Assembly: GCA_963634745.1 (NCBI GenBank)
Contig: CAVHCX010000002.1
Span: 62,001 to 126,000 of the forward strand
Length of the DNA stretch: 64,000 nt
Source of the DNA: CAKRJP01 sp963634745
GTDB taxonomy: Bacteria > Bacillota > Clostridia > Lachnospirales > Lachnospiraceae
Direction: 5' to 3'
Under the pieces are notes generated by a model. That model was not told the origin of the DNA, did not search any database, and saw only the letters and a list, made by a program, of their open reading frames with translations. This document shows, piece by piece, positions 1-7,408 of this stretch. Within the stretch, counting starts at the first letter, position 1; each line of letters begins with the position of its first letter. Made by a program: the position numbers and the translations under genes.

Positions 1-23
1 TCTTAAAAAACTTTAGGACCTGT

Positions 24-62
24 AAAGAAAAAAAGAGAAGGGGCGCATCCCCCTTCTCTTTT
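24..62 (-). terminator. Rho-independent terminator after the 75-residue gene
   Basis: Positions 31-43 and 49-62 form a near-perfect stem of an AAAAGAGAAGGGG type arm around a five-base loop. Read on the minus strand, the stem is followed by a T-rich tail. It sits 27 bases beyond the stop codon of the minus-strand gene at 89-316 and most likely ends the transcript that includes gltS. Confidence 0.85.
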
Positions 63-88
63 GCTCTTGCATATCTTACGATCAAATT

Positions 89-316
89 CTATGAGCGCTT
101 CTTAATATGGATCTCCGGCACTGCCACAGAATCATAGGTAATCTCTGTATTCTTTGTCTTACAAAAACTCTCTGCTTCTGCCTCTTCCTCCATAGAATTT
201 GCCTTGTCTCTATGGATATGAACCTCCGGCACTGCTACATTGTCATACTGTACGTCATAGGCATGTTTTTCTGCCATCTTTTCTTCTTTTCTCTTCTTAA
301 GTATCTTCCCGAACAT
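89..316 (-). CDS. Small uncharacterised protein with a duplicated VAVPE motif
   Basis: This is a 75-residue hydrophilic protein of a family I do not recognise. It carries two copies of one motif: YDNVAVPEVHIHR near residues 23-36 and YDSVAVPEIHIKK near the C-terminus. A Glu-rich linker with a single Cys separates them. The DNA coding for the two copies is also similar, which suggests an internal duplication. The N-terminus is strongly basic (KKRKEEK). The chosen start has a GGGGG-type ribosome binding site a few bases upstream; an internal Met at residue 14 is an alternative. It follows gltS by 56 bases and may share its transcript. No transmembrane segment or signal peptide is visible. Confidence 0.6.
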   Translation of the reverse strand: MFGKILKKRKEEKMAEKHAYDVQYDNVAVPEVHIHRDKANSMEEEAEAESFCKTKNTEITYDSVAVPEIHIKKRS

Positions 317-372
317 TTTTATCCCCCAATTTTTCCTGCAACAAATGCATACTCTCTAGATTCTATCAATAA

Positions 373-1560
373 CTAGATCATATTAATAAAGAATGTGATG
401 ATCAAACTGTTGATAAAATCCGCAAACAAGCTTCCTACGATAGGCACCAGCAAATAGGCCTTTACCGATGGCTCATATTTATCACAGATTGCCTGCATAT
501 TGGCCATGGCATTTGGTGTCGCTCCCATTCCGAATCCACAGGTACCGGATGCTAGGACTGCCGCATCGTAATCTCTTCCCATAATATTAAATACTACAAA
601 TCTGGCATAGATAAACATCAAAATTACCTGGCCTGCCAAAAGAAGGACCAGCGGAAGGGCCAAGGATGCTAACTGCCACAGCTTTAAGGTTATCATAGCA
701 ATTCCCAAGAATAAGGACAAGCAAATTCCGCCAATATCATTGATTTCTCCCATATGGATGGTAAATTTCCCTGTATATTCTCCTAGATTTCTAAATAAGG
801 CTGCCGCGATCATAGCTCCTATATAAATAGGGAAGGTCATTCCGGTCTTTGTAAGGAGCCAGGAAAAAATAGTTCCAAGTCCAATGGCTAAGATAAGCTG
901 AAAGGTAGCTGCCGGATACATGGTGGTATGACGCAAGTGTTTTTTCTCATCTTCCACCAAAAGGCTGTCATCCTCTCTCACAACCGTAGAAAGCAGGTTC
1001 TTCTTTTCAATCAAGGACCGACCGATCGGACCTCCAATCAAACTTCCGGAAATAAGTCCAAAGGTAGCTGCTGCTGTACAGAGTGTGGTAGCACCTGTAA
1101 TATTAAAATCTTCCAGGACCGGACCGAAGGCTCCTGCCGTTCCGTGGCCTCCTACCATTGGAATAGAACCTGTACAAAGGCCGATCAGGGGATCTAAGCC
1201 CATCAGGGAAGATAAGCCTACAGCCGTAAAATTTTGAACAGTAATTAAGATAATTACCAGGATCAAAAATACGCCCAGGGCCTTTCCGCCACTTTTTAAC
1301 ACCTTTAAGTTGGCCTGAAATCCTACAGAGGTAAAGAAAAATACCATGCAAACCTCTCTTAGGGTATCGTCAAAGCTGATCTCCGCAATTCCTGTAGCAT
1401 AAAGTACACAGGTAAAGATGGCAAAGAGCAAACCCCCGACTACAGGAGCCGGGATACAAAATCGCTCCAGGACATTGATCCTTTTTTTCAAAAAACTTCC
1501 CAGCATCAAAACCAAGACCGCAATGGCCAGGGTCTGATACATATCTATATTAATCGCCAT
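373..1560 (-). CDS. gltS: Sodium/glutamate symporter GltS
   Basis: The 395-residue product is an integral membrane protein with the usual GltS length and layout: two repeated halves of about five helices, each with a Gly-rich re-entrant segment. Examples are the SIPMVGGHGTAGAFGP stretch in the first half and ASGTCGFGMGATPNAMANM in the second, both typical of the ESS family. GltS imports glutamate with sodium. The gene lies 50 bases downstream of a TAXI-type solute-binding lipoprotein and in the same orientation. That is an unusual partner, because GltS normally works without a binding protein. An AGAAAGG ribosome binding site precedes the start. Confidence 0.93.
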   Translation of the reverse strand: MAINIDMYQTLAIAVLVLMLGSFLKKRINVLERFCIPAPVVGGLLFAIFTCVLYATGIAEISFDDTLREVCMVFFFTSVGFQANLKVLKSGGKALGVFLILVIILITVQNFTAVGLSSLMGLDPLIGLCTGSIPMVGGHGTAGAFGPVLEDFNITGATTLCTAAATFGLISGSLIGGPIGRSLIEKKNLLSTVVREDDSLLVEDEKKHLRHTTMYPAATFQLILAIGLGTIFSWLLTKTGMTFPIYIGAMIAAALFRNLGEYTGKFTIHMGEINDIGGICLSLFLGIAMITLKLWQLASLALPLVLLLAGQVILMFIYARFVVFNIMGRDYDAAVLASGTCGFGMGATPNAMANMQAICDKYEPSVKAYLLVPIVGSLFADFINSLIITFFINMI

Positions 1561-1610
1561 ATTTCTCGCCTTTCTATTTTTTTTGTCTATCTTTTATAAC
1601 TATCCGTCTT

Positions 1611-2567
1611 CTATTCCACATCTACCGTGATTCCCTGCTCCTTATAGTAGGAAGCCGCACCGGCATGGAAAGGAAGGCTTACATTTTCTACCGCACTTTC
1701 CTCCTCCAGGGAAATATCCATAGGCAGGGCATAGCCTATATCACTCTCGTGTTTAAAGAGAGACTCCGTAAGATCTTTTACCGTGCTTTCATCCAGGTCA
1801 TCGCTGGCTAACAATAAGCACTCTACGCCTACAGTATTAATATCTTCCGTCTGGTTAGTATAAGTACCGGCTGCAATTGTATAAGGCACATAAGTCTCAT
1901 AAGCCTTTGTCAGTTTCTTAATGTGGTCTTCATCCAGGGAAATCAGCTTGATCTTACATTTTCCGGCCAGCTCTTCAATCACAGTCGTCTGGGTTCCGGA
2001 CGTACAGAACATGGCATCAATCTCTCCATTTACCATGGCCTCTGCCGCCTCTGTATAATCATAATTTCCCAGCTCCACTAGCTTCTCATTTAATCCATAG
2101 ATACTAAGGATCTCTTTGGCATTGCGCTCTGTTCCGGATTCTTTTTCTCCCACGCTGATGGTATGTCCCATTAGATCATCTACCGACTGAATGTCAGAAT
2201 CTTCCCTTACAACTAACTGGCAGGCTTCGGTATAGAGGGCTCCTATGGCACTGTAGCCTTTCAAGGGTTTCTTGGCATAATCTCCGCTTCCATTGTAGGC
2301 ATCCTGGGCAAGGTCTGCCTGGGCGATGGCAAGCTGAATATATCCTTCCGATAATAATCTTAAGTTGGCAGCCGTACCTGCGGTATTTTTCACTACAATC
2401 TCTAAATCCTCATGGTCTTCTTCTGCCGCCTGGGTAAATGCATTGGCAAAGTAGGCATACATGCCCCCTACTCTTGCTGCTCCGAATCGGATGCTGCTAT
2501 CTTTCCCGCTGCATCCAACCGCCAAAACAGCGATCAGTCCAATGACTGCTAGTCTTAATTTCTTCAT
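1611..2567 (-). CDS. TAXI-family TRAP transporter solute-binding lipoprotein
   Basis: The 318-residue protein begins with a lipoprotein signal peptide ending in the lipobox LAVGC (Cys19), so it should be tethered to the outer face of the membrane. The body matches the TAXI family (TRAP-associated extracytoplasmic immunogenic), with GGMYAYFANAFTQ near the N-terminus and later the ADLAQDAYNG and SVGEKESGTERNA stretches. TAXI proteins normally deliver ligands, glutamate or other carboxylates in known cases, to a TRAP DctQM-type permease. No such permease gene is present here. The adjacent transporter gene is gltS, so the ligand may be glutamate. That is inference only. Confidence 0.85.
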   Translation of the reverse strand: MKKLRLAVIGLIAVLAVGCSGKDSSIRFGAARVGGMYAYFANAFTQAAEEDHEDLEIVVKNTAGTAANLRLLSEGYIQLAIAQADLAQDAYNGSGDYAKKPLKGYSAIGALYTEACQLVVREDSDIQSVDDLMGHTISVGEKESGTERNAKEILSIYGLNEKLVELGNYDYTEAAEAMVNGEIDAMFCTSGTQTTVIEELAGKCKIKLISLDEDHIKKLTKAYETYVPYTIAAGTYTNQTEDINTVGVECLLLASDDLDESTVKDLTESLFKHESDIGYALPMDISLEEESAVENVSLPFHAGAASYYKEQGITVDVE

Positions 2568-2616
2568 AGATTCACTCCTTCTTCTGTCTATTTACTTTAT
2601 GCTGCCTCTAGGATTT

Positions 2617-4251
2617 TTAGGCATCCCCTTCGTCCGAGGAGATTTCAAAATCTGTCACCAGCTTTGAGTCATCATTGTCTTTATATTTCAAGCTTACAGA
2701 ATCTCCCAGGTCTAATTTTACGACCTCTAAAAAGTCAGCCACCGACACATCGTAAATCTGGTCACTGCCTTCTAAAATCAGATAATAATGGGAGGTCCCG
2801 TCAATTACAGCCTGGGCAATCTTTTCTACCCTTCCGGAAATTTTTTCTTCCTTGCGGGTATCCTTTTCCTCTTCTTTCAGGCCGTTGCTAAGAAGAAGTT
2901 CCTGGTAGGAATCCTGGCAGGAGCTTACGCTGTCTCCTATGGCAACGATCTGATATTTTTGAACATTTACCATGGCATATTTTTTCACCAAACCGGCATC
3001 ATCCTTTAAGGCCACGAAATAGGTAGGCTCTCCGGAAATGTTAAGAAGTAGGGGGAAGGTTGCACTATATTTTAAATTCTGCACCTGGCCCTCTGCGGAG
3101 GACATGGCCGAAGACTCGGTAGCCCCTTCCACCTCATAGTATTTGGTCTCCATGGTCCGCTGATTTGCAAGAACAAAGCCTACATTAGACTGGTCGCCAT
3201 TGACAGAGGTAACACCTGTATACATCCACACATCATCGTCAATGGCCAGATAATTATAACCATCTGTGGTGCTTAGGCAGTCCTTCTGACTAAGGATGCT
3301 ATTAAAAAAGCCATGTTTTAAGGTTCCATAGTAATTAAATAATTTCACCAAAAGATCTGCAGAATATACCCGATCTACCCACTGGGGCACATCCTCCACA
3401 TCATAGGTAGTGGTTTCTCCGCTAATGGCATTGCAAAGTACAACCTTACCTACCGTCTCGCCTCCAAAGAGGCCGATCTTAAACTTCTTGACCGGGGCCA
3501 CCCAGTAAGGCACCCCCTTCTCATCAATCTCAAAGCTTAAATCCCCATAAATATAAGTAGGATGGGCAAATCTTAAATGCCTATAGATATTTCGATTGAA
3601 ATGGTCACTAGTAGTATATTTCATACCTTCCTTAAGTTTTACAAGCTCTGTATTCTGGCTGGCCATGTTAATTCGAATATAGGCCGGAATCCCGTCCTTC
3701 ATATTGGTAAACCACTTAATGATACTGGCATATTTTAAGGGAGAGACCCGGACCGGATTGTCCTTATAGTTGATCTGACTGTAAATGTCATCCACCTCAA
3801 ACTGGGATACCATCTCTACCATACTTCCCATTTTCCGATCTCCCAATAAGGTGGCCGTGTCTCGGTCAAGCAAGGGAATCTTATCGAAAGACAATTCCTC
3901 CACATCGTCGGTAAAGGTCCCCTCCTCCACCGTCATAAGCTTCTCATAGGCTGAAGCATTTACAATCTCCGATGACAGGACCGAACCTACCACATAGACC
4001 AGTCCAAGGCCTACAATGATACCAAGAAAAATCTTAAAAATCTTATCCTCTCTAAGTTCCACAATAGACCGAACCCCATACGTTCTCCCGCTTCTGGCTA
4101 CATAGCAAAGCACCAGCAATACTAAAAATATAGCAAGCAAGTACCAGGTTTCACCGGAATGTAAATTAAAAGCCGGCAGGGTTACATAGTAATAAATTCC
4201 TGCCATTATGATCAAAACAAGGCCGATCAAGGCCTTACTCTTCTTTTTCAT
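2617..4251 (-). CDS. Membrane-anchored conserved protein of unknown function
   Basis: The start was set at the ATG preceded by AGGAGG rather than at an upstream in-frame ATG, giving 544 residues. Two hydrophobic helices occupy roughly residues 8-25 and 35-52, followed by a basic stretch and a third helix near residues 75-95. The remaining ~440 residues appear to be a soluble extracytoplasmic or surface domain. It is rich in aromatic residues (e.g. FKIGLFGGETVGKVVL, GYNYLAIDDDVWMYTGVTSV) and ends in an acidic tail. I recognise it only as a conserved large anchored protein of Clostridia, with no known activity. It is 49 bases upstream of the TAXI gene and could head a TAXI-gltS operon. Confidence 0.7.
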   Translation of the reverse strand: MKKKSKALIGLVLIIMAGIYYYVTLPAFNLHSGETWYLLAIFLVLLVLCYVARSGRTYGVRSIVELREDKIFKIFLGIIVGLGLVYVVGSVLSSEIVNASAYEKLMTVEEGTFTDDVEELSFDKIPLLDRDTATLLGDRKMGSMVEMVSQFEVDDIYSQINYKDNPVRVSPLKYASIIKWFTNMKDGIPAYIRINMASQNTELVKLKEGMKYTTSDHFNRNIYRHLRFAHPTYIYGDLSFEIDEKGVPYWVAPVKKFKIGLFGGETVGKVVLCNAISGETTTYDVEDVPQWVDRVYSADLLVKLFNYYGTLKHGFFNSILSQKDCLSTTDGYNYLAIDDDVWMYTGVTSVNGDQSNVGFVLANQRTMETKYYEVEGATESSAMSSAEGQVQNLKYSATFPLLLNISGEPTYFVALKDDAGLVKKYAMVNVQKYQIVAIGDSVSSCQDSYQELLLSNGLKEEEKDTRKEEKISGRVEKIAQAVIDGTSHYYLILEGSDQIYDVSVADFLEVVKLDLGDSVSLKYKDNDDSKLVTDFEISSDEGDA

Positions 4252-4277
4252 TGATTCTTTCCTCCTGTTTTCGACAC

Positions 4278-4306
4278 ATTGTAACATGATTTTCACAAAT
4301 AGACAA
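4278..4306 (-). promoter_or_regulatory. SigA-type promoter for the anchored-protein/TAXI/gltS operon
   Basis: On the minus strand TTGTCT (4301-4306) and TACAAT (4278-4283) are separated by 17 bases, and transcription would start about 20 bases before the start codon at 4251. Confidence 0.65.
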
Positions 4307-4350
4307 CTTTCTATTAATTCAGTCTATCGATCGCTTTTTTAATGATTGAC

Positions 4351-4408
4351 AAAAAAATCCCTCAAAAGCAGACCTTCCGGATGAAGTTTGTCCACTTTCA
4401 AGGGATTC
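4351..4408 (-). terminator. Terminator of the trkA-trkH operon
   Basis: On the minus strand a long stem pairs AATCCCTTGAAAG with CTTTTGAGGGATT (two G-U pairs) and is followed directly by seven T residues. It lies just past the stop codon of trkH. Confidence 0.85.
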
Positions 4409-4420
4409 TTTATTAAAATA

Positions 4421-5866
4421 TTAAAACTTTCGTCTCCAGGCACTGACCGTAAAGAGAATCAGCATTGGGAATAGTTCCAATCTTCCTGCCAGCATGTCAA
4501 AGCTAAGTACCAGCTTAGAAAATGCCGAGAAGGAAGAAAAGTTTCCGGCAGGACCTACCAGGGAAACACCCGGTCCTACATTACCTATACAGGTTAATAC
4601 CGCACTGAAGGTAGTAGCAAAGTCTTTATTGTCAATGGCTACCAGTAAAACAGATACAATAAAGATCATGACATAGGACATAAGATAAATAGACAGGGTT
4701 CGAATACCGTCTTCATTTACCTTCTTTCCATTGACCTTGATAATGCAAACATTCTTGGGATGTACAATGGTTAAAATCTCCTTGCGGATGCATTTGCAGA
4801 TCATAATCAAGCGGGATACTTTAATTCCACCACCGGTGGAGGAAGCACAGGCTCCCACTACCATAAGCATCATCAAAATGCACTGGGATAGCATAGGCCA
4901 GGCATTGTAATCTGTGGTAGCATATCCTGTCGTCGTGATAATAGAGGCAACCTGAAAAACCGCATAGCGGAAGGATTTTAAGATACTGCCAAATTGGTCA
5001 TAAATATTCCAGGTGATGATTCCTGTAGATACAGCGATGATCCCTAAGTAAACTCTCAGTTCTTCATTCTTAAGGAAGGCCTTTACCTCTCCGATCAGCA
5101 GGAAATAAAACAAACTGAAATTAATACCAAAGAGGATCATAAAAATAGTAATGACCCCGTCAATATAGGCACTGTCAAAATGTCCTACGCTGGCCGCATA
5201 GTTGGAGAATCCTCCGGTTCCGGCAGTACCAAAGGCATGAATTAAACTGTCAAAAAGATCCATGCCGCCTAAAAGTAAAAATACCACCTCAATGGCTGTC
5301 AAAATCAGATACATAGCATACAAGATCCTGGCCGTGGTAGTCGCCTTAGGCATGAGCTTATCCTTGTCCGGTCCCGGAACCTCCGCCCGCATCAAATGCA
5401 TGGAGTTATTCTTATCCAGGGCTGTGATGACCATTACAAAAACCAGCACTCCCATTCCGCCGATCCAATGGGTAAAGCTTCGCCAAAATAACATACATTT
5501 TGGCAGGGCCTCTACGTCTGTAAGTAGGGTGGACCCTGTAGTGGTAAATCCGGAAATTGTCTCAAAAAAAGCATCTACAAAGTTTGGAATACTTCCCGAA
5601 ATAGTGAAGGGCAGAGCTCCGAAAATGGACCACAAGATCCAGGCAGAGGAGACGATGAGCATTCCTTCTTTTCCATAGATGGTTTGATCCTTGGGTGTCC
5701 TCACCCCAAAGGCAACATAGATAAAAAAGAGGATGGCTGCGGTAATCAAAAAAGCGATACCGGATCCCTCTGCATAGAGGCAGGATACCAGGGCCGGAAG
5801 TAGCAAAAGAGCCCCCTCCACGCCTAACATTCTCGCCAAAATATACAAAATCATTTTTCGATTCAT
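4421..5866 (-). CDS. trkH: TrkH-type potassium channel subunit
   Basis: The 481-residue membrane protein carries the four-fold repeated pore pattern of the TrkH/KtrB family, including SGFTTTGST, GTAGTGGFSN, TTTGYATTDY and CIGNVGPGVS, which are the selectivity-filter loops with conserved Gly. It forms the potassium-conducting subunit and needs a cytoplasmic RCK partner, supplied by trkA encoded 14 bases upstream in the same operon. Length and repeat number are normal. The C-terminal end carries the usual GRLELFPMLILF motif. Confidence 0.95.
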   Translation of the reverse strand: MNRKMILYILARMLGVEGALLLLPALVSCLYAEGSGIAFLITAAILFFIYVAFGVRTPKDQTIYGKEGMLIVSSAWILWSIFGALPFTISGSIPNFVDAFFETISGFTTTGSTLLTDVEALPKCMLFWRSFTHWIGGMGVLVFVMVITALDKNNSMHLMRAEVPGPDKDKLMPKATTTARILYAMYLILTAIEVVFLLLGGMDLFDSLIHAFGTAGTGGFSNYAASVGHFDSAYIDGVITIFMILFGINFSLFYFLLIGEVKAFLKNEELRVYLGIIAVSTGIITWNIYDQFGSILKSFRYAVFQVASIITTTGYATTDYNAWPMLSQCILMMLMVVGACASSTGGGIKVSRLIMICKCIRKEILTIVHPKNVCIIKVNGKKVNEDGIRTLSIYLMSYVMIFIVSVLLVAIDNKDFATTFSAVLTCIGNVGPGVSLVGPAGNFSSFSAFSKLVLSFDMLAGRLELFPMLILFTVSAWRRKF

Positions 5867-5880
5867 AACTGCACCGCTCC

Positions 5881-7239
5881 CTATTTCAAAATATCTCTGA
5901 AACTATTAACAGAACGATTTCTCGTCACAATGATCACACTGTCACCGACTTCCAAATGGCTGTCACCATTGGGAATGATGATCCTTCTCTTACGACCAAT
6001 GCAGGCGATCAGATTTCCTGACTTTAGCTTTAAGTCCTTCAAGGGGATTCCTACATACTCGCTGGATTTCTTTATAATAAATTCCAGGGCCTCTACCTGA
6101 CCATCGATGAGTCGGTACATGGTCTCTACATTTTCACTGGAGTAGGAATTCTTTCTTGCCCGGACATAGCGCATGATAGTATTGGCAGTGGCGGTCTTGG
6201 CAGATACGATACTGTCAATACCCAGACCTGCGACCATCCTGGCCCTGTTATCCTCATTGACCTTAGCCACGATCTTCTCGATTCCAAGAGAAACACCAAA
6301 AAGTGAAATAATAATATTCTCTTCGTCCATGCCGGTCAGGCTGATGATGGCATCGGCTTCCTTGGCTCCCTCCTCAAGAAGCAGGGCCTGCTCCGAAGCA
6401 TCCCCATTAATAATGGTAGCCTCCGGCAGGATCTCGCAAAGCTCCTCACAGCGCTTCTCATTGATCTCGATGATCTTCACCTGCATTTTCGCCTGCAAAA
6501 GACGCTTGGCCAAATAGTAGCATACATGCCCTCCCCCGCAGATAATAACTTTTTTCACCCGGGTAATGCGGTGGCCCATTTTCTTAAAGAACAAGCGCAG
6601 GTTTTCTCTGGAGGCTGTAATATGGATCTTATCCCCTGACTGAAGAACAAAATTTCCATCGGGAATAAAGACTTCATCTCCCCGTCTGACTGCACAGATC
6701 AGCATCTTGATCTGATAGGTCTTATAAAGCTCTGCCAGTGGCATGCCTACCAGCAAACTATTCTCTTTAATGACATACTCGATCAGTTCCACACGGCCCT
6801 TCATAAAGGTCTCTACCTTGCTGGCCTCCGGGAAGAGTAAAACCCTTGCAATCTCATCTGCCGCCGTAAGTTCCGGATTAATTGCCATACTCAAATGCAA
6901 GTCCCCCTTGAGCAAGTCTAACTGCTCAAAGTAAATAGGATTTCGCACCCGGGCGATGGTATGCTTGGCCCCCAACCGTTTCGCAAAAAGACAGGCTAAG
7001 AGGTTTAGCTCATCCATAGAGGTACATGCGATCAGCATGTCTGCATTGGGAACATCCGCCTGCTTTAAGATCTCTACATCTGCACCATTTCCATGAATGC
7101 AGATAATATCCATCTGATTGACAGCACTCATAAGCTTACTCTGGTTCTGATCAATCAGCACTACATCATAATCTTCTTCTGATAACTGAGCGGTCAATTT
7201 ATGACCAACCTTACCGTCACCAATGATCACAATTTTCAT
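5881..7239 (-). CDS. trkA: TrkA, regulatory RCK subunit of the Trk potassium system
   Basis: The start is placed at the ATG preceded by GGAGC, giving 452 residues. An upstream in-frame ATG would add 25 residues unlike the family. The protein contains two tandem RCK_N/RCK_C units. Each begins with a Rossmann nucleotide-binding loop: IGDGKVGHKL at the N-terminus and CGGGHVCYYLAKRL near the middle, each followed by a TrkA_C ligand domain. This four-domain form is the classical TrkA that gates TrkH in response to NAD(H)/ATP. The loops look intact and the gene is directly upstream of trkH. Confidence 0.95.
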   Translation of the reverse strand: MKIVIIGDGKVGHKLTAQLSEEDYDVVLIDQNQSKLMSAVNQMDIICIHGNGADVEILKQADVPNADMLIACTSMDELNLLACLFAKRLGAKHTIARVRNPIYFEQLDLLKGDLHLSMAINPELTAADEIARVLLFPEASKVETFMKGRVELIEYVIKENSLLVGMPLAELYKTYQIKMLICAVRRGDEVFIPDGNFVLQSGDKIHITASRENLRLFFKKMGHRITRVKKVIICGGGHVCYYLAKRLLQAKMQVKIIEINEKRCEELCEILPEATIINGDASEQALLLEEGAKEADAIISLTGMDEENIIISLFGVSLGIEKIVAKVNEDNRARMVAGLGIDSIVSAKTATANTIMRYVRARKNSYSSENVETMYRLIDGQVEALEFIIKKSSEYVGIPLKDLKLKSGNLIACIGRKRRIIIPNGDSHLEVGDSVIIVTRNRSVNSFRDILK

Positions 7240-7269
7240 TTTTTTGCTCCTATAAAATCCATAAAATCT

Positions 7270-7327
7270 TAGCGTATTTTTAACAAAATTCCCCATAAAT
7301 ACGCTATTTAGCAATGAGATTATAGCA
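7270..7327 (-). promoter_or_regulatory. Extended -10 promoter and leader hairpin of trkA
   Basis: On the minus strand TGCTATAAT (7319-7327) is an extended -10 element without a good -35. The leader that follows contains a ten-base-pair stem, TAGCGTATTT paired with AAATACGCTA (7297-7306 with 7270-7279). It has no T-run and does not look like a c-di-AMP riboswitch, which would be much larger. Confidence 0.5.
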
Positions 7328-7340
7328 CTTTCTTCCCAAT

Positions 7341-7371
7341 AAAAAAAGCCCCATTTCGCTGGGGCTTTTTT
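7341..7371. terminator. Terminator after the EF-G-like gene
   Basis: AAAAAAGCCCC and GGGGCTTTTTT form a strong symmetric hairpin with T-runs on both strands. It lies 38 bases beyond the stop of the minus-strand EF-G-like gene and just upstream of the trkA promoter. Confidence 0.9.
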
Positions 7372-7408
7372 CTAAATCAAATACATTCTTCTTATTATTT
7401 ATTCTTAC

